DNA of 10,543 bases from assembly GCA_021151615.1 (NCBI GenBank), contig JAGKXA010000160.1, positions 1 through 10,543 on the forward strand. Reading direction: 5' to 3'. Under the pieces are notes generated by a model. That model ran no database searches and was not told the DNA's origin. It was given only the letters and a program-made list of their open reading frames with translations. The translations under genes and the position numbers were made by a program. Numbering within the stretch: the stretch's first letter is position 1; each line of letters opens with the position of its first letter. This DNA comes from Cellvibrionaceae bacterium (GTDB taxonomy: Bacteria > Pseudomonadota > Gammaproteobacteria > Pseudomonadales > Cellvibrionaceae). Below, in pieces: positions 5,589 to 10,543 of the stretch.

Positions 5589-6434
5589 ATGGAACCGCAA
5601 CATATTCAGGCACTTACAACCACGTTTGAAGGCCATGCCCAATACATGGAAAACGGAGTGGAATACTGGCTGGCTCGTGACTTGCAGCACCTGTTGGGCT
5701 ACGGCAAATGGGACAATTTTCTAAGTGTGATTTCCAAGGCTAAAACCGCCTGCGAGGTTTCTGGTCATGTTGTTAGCGACCATTTTGCCGACGTCAGGAA
5801 AATGGTCGAATTGGGCTCTGGCAGTCAACGTGAAATCGACGATGTCATGCTCACTCGTTATGCCTGTTACCTTATCGCCCAAAATGGCGATTCCAGAAAG
5901 CAGGAAATCGCCTTTGCACAGACCTACTTTGCTATGCAAACCCGTAAGGCCGAGTTGATTGAACAGCGGTTGCTGGAGGCTGAGCGAATAGAGGCGCGCA
6001 AGAAACTGTCTGATACTGAAAAAGAACTCTCCAGCGTTATTTATGAACAGACAGGAAATAACCAAAATTTTGGACTGATCCGCAGTAAAGGTGATCATGC
6101 CTTATTCGGAAAATCTACCCAGGCAATGAAGGCCCAATGGCAAGTGCCAGATAGCCGTCCGCTGGCGGACTTTGCTCCAACCATTATTTTGAAAGCCAAG
6201 GACTTCGCCACCGAAATCACCATTCACAATGCTCGCGCGCAGCAGATGCAAACCGAGCAGCAAATCTCCACTGAACATGTGACCAACAATGATGCAGTGC
6301 GTCAAACATTATTGAACCGGGGTATTCGTCCTGAAAGTTTGCCTCCTGCTGAAGATATAAAAAAGGTTGAGCGGCGGCTGACCTCGGCGGAAAAATCTGC
6401 CTTAAAAAAACCAGACACACTGGAAGGCGAATAA
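5589..6434 (+). CDS. dinD: DNA damage-inducible protein D (DinD), BRO-N-like
   Basis: In E. coli DinD is an SOS-induced protein reported to inhibit RecA strand exchange by acting on RecA filaments. The 281-residue product is near the E. coli length of about 274. It shows the family's N-terminal BRO-N-like segment (about 15-115, with RDLQHLLGYGKWDNFLSVISKA, SGHVVSDHF, and RYACYLIAQNGD), a Gln/Glu/Arg-rich helical middle, and the conserved C-terminal part (RSKGDHALFG, RPLADFAPTIILKAKDFATE, STEHVTNNDAVRQTLLNRGI, LPPAEDIKKVERRL). ATG 5589 has the strong ribosome binding site agaggagag (5573-5581). No LexA box (CTGT-N8-ACAG) was found in the leader, so SOS control is not supported here. BRO-N proteins also occur in phages, and together with the neighbouring toxin-antitoxin pair this suggests an acquired block. 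Confidence 0.93.
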   Translation: MEPQHIQALTTTFEGHAQYMENGVEYWLARDLQHLLGYGKWDNFLSVISKAKTACEVSGHVVSDHFADVRKMVELGSGSQREIDDVMLTRYACYLIAQNGDSRKQEIAFAQTYFAMQTRKAELIEQRLLEAERIEARKKLSDTEKELSSVIYEQTGNNQNFGLIRSKGDHALFGKSTQAMKAQWQVPDSRPLADFAPTIILKAKDFATEITIHNARAQQMQTEQQISTEHVTNNDAVRQTLLNRGIRPESLPPAEDIKKVERRLTSAEKSALKKPDTLEGE

Positions 6435-6529
6435 GTAAGAAAAAGAAGGGTTAAGAACAATACATTTTAGATCGATTAAAGTTGCGCCCATTATTTTAGT
6501 GCGGACTTAGTAAACAAGGGATAACACAG

Positions 6530-7723
6530 GTGCAAGATTTCACTCACACCCATTACGACTGTATGGGTTTTCATACCCAACTACCCAAGGGTAAGGCCTC
6601 GGGCAAGATGACCATCAATTCGGCGGGAATTGAATTTAGTATTCAGGAGCAGCGCTTGCGTTTGCCCTTGGAGGGTTTGCAAGTCAGCCTCGGTGGAGCC
6701 AGTAATCGCCTGGTTTATTTTGAACACCCGCTGCTAAATGGCTGGAGTTTTTACACCAGTGATCGCAGCGTGCTGAGAGATCCCCATTTGCATCGGCTGC
6801 CCAGTGTGTCCGCATTATTAACCGGTGCGCGCAATAAACACTGGTTGGGTTGGGGACTGTTGGCTACAGTGGCAATGCTGATTGTGGCGGTACCGCTGCT
6901 AATTGTGTTGCGCATGGATTTTTTTACCGGCCTGATCGCCAAAAAAATTCCGGTAGAGTGGGAGCAAACGCTGAGCGAATCCGCCATGGCACAGTATCAA
7001 TTTGGCAAAAAAATGCTCGATGACAAAGAAGCTGAACGTTTGCTTAAACCACTGGTAGACCCGCTGCTTAATGCGCTTGATCACAGCCGTTACCAATATC
7101 GATTTAGTATTGTGAATGAAGGCAGCCTCAACGCATTTGCGTTGCCGGGTGGGCAAGTGGTGATTCACTCGGAATTAATTTTACGCGCAGATTCAGCAGA
7201 AGAATTACTCGGCGTGTTGGCCCATGAAATTCAACACGTGGAACAGCAGCACGGTCTGCGTAATATGATTGGTGCCAGCGGAATTTATTTGATTGCCAGC
7301 GCCGTGTTTGGTGATGCTTCAGGTCTGCTCGCTGTACTCAGCAGCGCTGCACCTTTATTGCTTAATCAAAGTTACTCACGCGGTTTTGAAACTGATGCAG
7401 ATGTAAAAGGTTTTGCGCTGTTGCAAAGAGCAAAAGTTAATCCTTCGGGTCTGGCGAGCTTTTTCGAGAAGATGATCGAAGAAGAAAAAAAACAAATGGA
7501 TAGAGTATTGGATAAGGAAAACCAGGAGTTGGCGAAACAAGCACTTAAATTTTTATCGACGCATCCTGCCAGTGAAGAGCGAATTAAAAAATTAACAAGT
7601 TTCGCACAGGAAAATCCCCAATCCATTGAATACCTGAATTTACAAGCAGCTTTTGTAGAGCTGCAAACGGCAACCAAAACTTTCGTAACGAATACCCAGG
7701 GAGAATCACAAAATGAAAACTGA
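6530..7723 (+). CDS. Membrane-anchored M48-family metallopeptidase
   Basis: Zinc metalloprotease of 397 residues, first gene of the AIM24 operon. The N-terminal 100 residues form a small beta-rich domain (IEFSIQEQRLRLPLEGLQVSL and following), resembling the N-terminal domain seen on other M48 proteins (DUF7092-like; from memory). One strong transmembrane segment spans about 104-128. The catalytic domain carries HEIQH (232-236, zinc ligands and Glu) and downstream ETDAD (third ligand E287), with a second hydrophobic stretch at about 247-280 and a C-terminal helical tail ending in STHPASEERI. The start is GTG 6530 with ribosome binding site aaggg; no good in-frame ATG fits the domain. The active site is complete. 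The last 11 bases overlap the next gene, implying translational coupling. Relatives are HtpX, BepA and mitochondrial OMA1, so a role in membrane protein quality control is likely but inferred. Confidence 0.92.
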   Translation: MQDFTHTHYDCMGFHTQLPKGKASGKMTINSAGIEFSIQEQRLRLPLEGLQVSLGGASNRLVYFEHPLLNGWSFYTSDRSVLRDPHLHRLPSVSALLTGARNKHWLGWGLLATVAMLIVAVPLLIVLRMDFFTGLIAKKIPVEWEQTLSESAMAQYQFGKKMLDDKEAERLLKPLVDPLLNALDHSRYQYRFSIVNEGSLNAFALPGGQVVIHSELILRADSAEELLGVLAHEIQHVEQQHGLRNMIGASGIYLIASAVFGDASGLLAVLSSAAPLLLNQSYSRGFETDADVKGFALLQRAKVNPSGLASFFEKMIEEEKKQMDRVLDKENQELAKQALKFLSTHPASEERIKKLTSFAQENPQSIEYLNLQAAFVELQTATKTFVTNTQGESQNEN

Positions 7724-8375
7724 GCTTAAAGGTTCCCAAGCCTTTTCCTATATCGAGGTGGAGCTGCAGCCGGGCGAAACCATTATCAGCGAATCGGATT
7801 CCATGTCGAGCATGGATGCCGAGCTGGATTTAACCGCAAAATTAAACGGCGGGTTTTTTAAGGGGTTGCTGCGCAAATATCTCGGTGGTGAATCCCTGTT
7901 TATCAATCACTTTACCAATAACACCCAACAACCGCGCCGTATGACGCTGGTGCAGGGAACACCCGGTGAAATTCGCCAGCGCACTATGGATAACGATGAA
8001 ATCTATTTGCAGCCCGGTGCATTTGTGGCCTGCACGGAAGATGTGAAGCTGACCCTGGAGTGGGCTGGTTTTGTTTCGTTTATTGCGCGCGAGGGTTTAT
8101 TTCGCTTGAAAGCCAGCGGCAGCGGCGAATTATTTTACGGCGCTTACGGTGCCTTGCTGGAGCGCGACATCGACGGCGAATATATTGTCGATACCAGCCA
8201 TCTGGTGGCCTATGAGCCAGGCATCAAACTCAAGTTGCAATTGGCCGGCGGGATTTTCTCCAGCTTCTTTGGCGGTGAAGGTTTGGTCACGCGCGTAGAG
8301 GGCAAAGGCAAAATTATTATTCAATCGCGCAGCATCACCGGCCTGACTGGCTGGTTGAATCCCAAGTTCTGGTAA
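7713..8375 (+). CDS. AIM24-family protein, paralogue 1
   Basis: 220-residue AIM24/TIGR00266-type beta-rich protein without signal peptide or membrane segment. It has the repeated features of the family: an acidic start (SESDSMSSMDAELDLTAKL), LGGESLFINHF, QPGAFVAC, GAYGALLERDIDGEYIVDTSHLVAYE, and a C-terminal FFGGEGLVTRVEGKGKIIIQSRS. Compared with paralogues 2 and 3, the mid-domain glycine loop SGESxF is replaced by AREGLF, so this copy has diverged there. ATG 7713 lies inside the end of the protease gene with ribosome binding site aggga (7699-7703 region), so translation is coupled. The bacterial function is unknown; in yeast mitochondria AIM24 affects MICOS complex stability and inner-membrane shape. 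A direct link to the protease is suggested by the overlap. Confidence 0.92.
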   Translation: MKTELKGSQAFSYIEVELQPGETIISESDSMSSMDAELDLTAKLNGGFFKGLLRKYLGGESLFINHFTNNTQQPRRMTLVQGTPGEIRQRTMDNDEIYLQPGAFVACTEDVKLTLEWAGFVSFIAREGLFRLKASGSGELFYGAYGALLERDIDGEYIVDTSHLVAYEPGIKLKLQLAGGIFSSFFGGEGLVTRVEGKGKIIIQSRSITGLTGWLNPKFW

Positions 8376-8385
8376 GGAGCCCGGC

Positions 8386-9069
8386 ATGAACATCGAATTT
8401 GTAAATCAACCCGGCAATACCGCGGCAAAAATTACTCTGGCAGCAGGCGAGACTTGCACGGCGGAGGCCGGCTCCATGATTGCCATGAGCGGCCATATGA
8501 ATATCACTACCAGCACCCATAAAAAAAATTCCGGCGGCATTTTAAAAGCGGCCAAGCGCATGCTTTCCGGTGAATCTTTTTTTCTCAATCATTTTGATGC
8601 CCAGGGTAAAGCCGGTGAAATCTGGTTGGGCAGTAACCTCGCCGGCGATATGCTTTGTGTGGAATTGGATAATGAAAACCTGATTGTGCAGAGTGGTTCT
8701 TTCCTGGCATGCGAAGAGAGCATCGACATGGATATGGGCTGGCAAGGTTTCAAATCGCTCTTCTCTGGCGAAAGTGTTTTTTGGCTAAACCTGAAAGGGC
8801 GTGGCAAAGTAGTGCTGTCAAGTTTCGGTGCTATTTATCCGATTGAAGTGGATGGCGAATACATTGTGGACTCAGGTCACATAGTTGCCTTCAATGAAAC
8901 CCTGGATTTTTCCATTACGAAAGCGGGTAAAAGTTGGTTGCAATCTATTCTTGGTGGTGAGGGTTTGGTGTGTAAATTCAAAGGCAAGGGTACTGTCTGG
9001 TGCCAGTCGCACAACGCCAATAATTTTGGTGGTTCGTTAACGCCCAACCTGCGCGTGCGCAAAGCCTAA
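8386..9069 (+). CDS. AIM24-family protein, paralogue 2
   Basis: 227-residue paralogue of the flanking genes, preceded by a good ribosome binding site (aaggag, then cccggc) only ten bases after paralogue 1. It keeps the canonical motifs: MIAMSGHMNITTSTHKK, LSGESFFLNHFDAQG, FLACEESIDMDMGWQGF, LFSGESVFW, GEYIVDSGHIVAFN, and LGGEGLVCKFKGKGTVWCQS. No signal peptide, transmembrane segment or known catalytic motif is visible. Cysteines at the start and end (TCTAEAG, LVCKF, VWCQS) are not arranged as an obvious metal site. The family forms double beta-barrel-type folds. Three tandem copies suggest a heteromeric assembly or divided substrate roles; that is inference. Confidence 0.92.
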   Translation: MNIEFVNQPGNTAAKITLAAGETCTAEAGSMIAMSGHMNITTSTHKKNSGGILKAAKRMLSGESFFLNHFDAQGKAGEIWLGSNLAGDMLCVELDNENLIVQSGSFLACEESIDMDMGWQGFKSLFSGESVFWLNLKGRGKVVLSSFGAIYPIEVDGEYIVDSGHIVAFNETLDFSITKAGKSWLQSILGGEGLVCKFKGKGTVWCQSHNANNFGGSLTPNLRVRKA

Positions 9070-9080
9070 GGAGCCGCATT

Positions 9081-10118
9081 ATGGAAAATCAATTCAAAGT
9101 ACAACTTAACGGACAATTAGTCACCGGCGTAGACCTTGCAACAGCAACGGCCAATTTTGCGCAGCTATTTAAAATCAGCGCAGAAAAAGCACAGCAAATG
9201 CTGGCCAGTTTTCCGGTCACCGTAAAAAATAATGTGGATGAAACTACCGCACAAAAATTTAAAGTGGCGATCGAAAAAGCAGGATTTCTATGCGATATAA
9301 AACCTGTTACAGAACTTGCACTGGTGCCCATGAATAACAGTGATACAGAGCCAGAAAAAGCGCCTGAGTCAAAAATAGCGATTGCTGCGAAAACAGAAAT
9401 TGCACCAAAACCAGTACCAGCAATTAAACATGAGCAACCGGAAATTTTTCGCGGCTGGGAATATAAAATCGAAGGTCGCCCTGACTACGCATTTTTAACC
9501 GTGCAAATTCCCGCGAATGAAACCTTGAAAGTGGAAGCCTCGGCCATGGCAACCATGGACACGCATTTGGAAATGAAAACCAAATTAAAAGGTGGCTTGG
9601 GCCGTTTCCTGACGGGCGAAAATATTTTTGTCAACGAATTTAAAGCAGCGAAAGGTGCAGGTGAAATTGGTATTGCCCCTGGCACTCCTGGCGATTTGAT
9701 CCATCAATACATGGATGGCCAAACCCTCTTTTTGCAAAACTCGGCATTCGTTGCCGCCACCATGGGCGTAGAGCTGGAAACCAAATGGCAGGGCATGCTC
9801 AAAGGTTTTTTCTCCGGCGAGAGTTTCTTTTTAATTCGCGCGAGCGGCAAAGGCGATTTATGGTTTAACTCTTACGGCGCGATTATTGAAATCGATGTGG
9901 AAGATGATTACGTCGTGGACACCGGCAACATAGTCGCCTTTACCGATGGTATGGATTACGAGATAACCCGCGTCGGCGGTTACAAATCCCTGTTCTTCTC
10001 CGGCGAAGGTTTTGTGTGTCGTTTCCGCGGTAAAGGCAAAGTCTGGATCCAAACCCGCAACGCCCAAGCCTTTGTGTCCTGGGCGGATTATTTCCGTCCG
10101 GTGCAATCCAAAGGCTAA
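9081..10118 (+). CDS. AIM24-family protein, paralogue 3, with N-terminal extension
   Basis: 345-residue protein with three parts. Residues 1-75 form a small domain (FKVQLNGQLVTGVDLATATA, LFKISAEKAQQML, VTVKNNVDETTAQKFKVAIEKAGFLCDI) of a type I recall at the N-terminus of assorted gammaproteobacterial membrane proteins but cannot name. Residues 76-120 are a Pro/Ala/Lys/Glu-rich linker. Residues 121-345 are an AIM24 domain with EASAMATMD, LTGENIFVNEF, NSAFVAATMGVE, FSGESFFLIRASGKG, DDYVVDTGNIVAFTDG and FSGEGFVCRFRGKGKVWIQTR. ATG 9081 has ribosome binding site aaggag 11 bases after paralogue 2. It is the last gene of the operon, followed by a strong terminator. The extension may recruit this copy to a partner or ribosome-associated site; that is speculation. 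Confidence 0.92.
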   Translation: MENQFKVQLNGQLVTGVDLATATANFAQLFKISAEKAQQMLASFPVTVKNNVDETTAQKFKVAIEKAGFLCDIKPVTELALVPMNNSDTEPEKAPESKIAIAAKTEIAPKPVPAIKHEQPEIFRGWEYKIEGRPDYAFLTVQIPANETLKVEASAMATMDTHLEMKTKLKGGLGRFLTGENIFVNEFKAAKGAGEIGIAPGTPGDLIHQYMDGQTLFLQNSAFVAATMGVELETKWQGMLKGFFSGESFFLIRASGKGDLWFNSYGAIIEIDVEDDYVVDTGNIVAFTDGMDYEITRVGGYKSLFFSGEGFVCRFRGKGKVWIQTRNAQAFVSWADYFRPVQSKG

Positions 10119-10156
10119 TTACTTCGGTACAAAAAGCTTATTAAATTCGTTGTTTA

Positions 10157-10194
10157 ATAAACCCATGAATTTTTTAGTTCATGGGTTTATTTTT
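10157..10194. terminator. Operon terminator
   Basis: A perfect 13-bp stem, ataaacccatgaa (10157-10169) with ttcatgggtttat (10178-10190), has an 8-base loop and is followed by TTTT on the plus strand. It ends the M48-AIM24 operon 38 bases after the last stop. The stop codon of the convergent Lrp-family gene overlaps the T-run, so the hairpin may also serve that gene, though its minus-strand tail is only partly T-rich. Confidence 0.85.
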
Positions 10195-10543
10195 ATCCTA
10201 CCGGTAATGCCGTTTTATCCACTGGCGACTTCAATACAAACGAGGAATGCACACCGCTCACGCCTTCAATGCGGGTGAGTTTTTGCAGCAAAAATTGCTG
10301 GTAGGCATCCATGTCTTTGACGATCACTTTCAGTAAATAGTCGGCGGATTGGCCCGTGATCAAATGGCATTCCAGCACTTCCGGGTAATCGTTCACCAGC
10401 TTCTCAAAAGTATCGAAGCGGTCTGGGGTGTGTTTGTCCATGCTGATCTGGATAAAGGCCATCAATGTCAGCCCAAGTTTGCGTGCATTGAGCAGGGCGA
10501 CATAGCCGTCGATCAGACCGGATTCCTCCAGCGCGCGCACGCG
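10193..10543 (-). CDS. Lrp/AsnC-family transcriptional regulator (5' end missing)
   Basis: The 116 residues present start RVRALEESGLIDGYVALLNARKLGL, the typical junction after the winged HTH, then an AsnC/RAM ligand-binding domain with MAFIQISM, PEVLECHLITGQSADYLLKVIVKDMDAYQQFL and IEGVSGVHSSFVLKSPVDKTALPVG. The frame stays open to the window edge, so the GTG at 10540 is internal valine, and roughly 45 residues including the DNA-binding helices lie outside. The ECHLITGQSADYLLKV motif is characteristic of Lrp-like proteins, which form octamers and sense amino acids. Which subfamily (Lrp, DecR-like or BkdR-like) cannot be settled. It converges on the AIM24 operon with the shared hairpin at 10157-10194 between them. 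Confidence 0.93.
   Translation of the reverse strand, partial: RVRALEESGLIDGYVALLNARKLGLTLMAFIQISMDKHTPDRFDTFEKLVNDYPEVLECHLITGQSADYLLKVIVKDMDAYQQFLLQKLTRIEGVSGVHSSFVLKSPVDKTALPVG

Noticed and set aside
10540..10543. GTG at 10540 as the start of the Lrp-family gene
   Set aside because: The frame continues to the window edge and the sequence (RVRALEESG) is the conserved junction after the HTH, so this valine is internal.
1..10543. CRISPR arrays, tRNA/rRNA genes, IS elements or integrase
   Set aside because: No regularly spaced repeats, tRNA cloverleaf, transposase motifs or paired terminal repeats were seen on either strand.

Overview
The window looks like chromosomal DNA of a free-living Gammaproteobacterium, probably a Cellvibrio-like or related marine/soil polysaccharide degrader. 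The clues are moderate GC, good Shine-Dalgarno sequences, a Ser/Gly-rich lipoprotein with FnIII and CAP modules, a sigma54 activator beside a cyanase, and a DinD close to the enterobacterial type. The genus is inferred from style, not proven.

Layout. Positions 1-400 hold the 3' end of an unidentified gene, a long hairpin, a 53-residue charged protein and a strong bidirectional terminator. Positions 502-2810 hold a divergent pair: a PAS-containing sigma54-dependent activator (minus strand) and cyanate hydratase cynS (plus strand). The DNA between them has three ACGA-N4-TCGT dyads, an IHF-like site and a -24/-12 promoter pointing at cynS, which together suggest CynF-type control of cyanate detoxification. 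Positions 2911-4194 encode a secreted lipoprotein (lipobox, Ser-rich linker, FnIII, CAP/SCP, C-terminal beta domain). It is tail-to-tail with a RES-Xre toxin-antitoxin operon (4198-5338, minus), whose promoter has an inverted repeat bracketing the -10 box. A DinD-family gene follows (5589-6434).

Positions 6530-10118 form a tight four-gene operon: a membrane-anchored M48 metallopeptidase translationally overlapped with the first of three AIM24-family (TIGR00266-type) proteins. The third has an extra N-terminal domain and a linker. The operon ends in a 13-bp-stem terminator. The last feature is the effector-binding part of an Lrp/AsnC regulator (minus), cut by the window edge.

The operon is the best candidate for an undescribed system. 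A membrane M48 protease plus three paralogous AIM24 beta-domain proteins recalls two mitochondrial inner-membrane factors, OMA1 (M48) and AIM24, and may be an envelope or membrane quality-control module. That parallel is inference. The RES-Xre and dinD genes give this stretch an accessory flavour, but no integrase, IS element, tRNA gene, attachment site or CRISPR array was seen.
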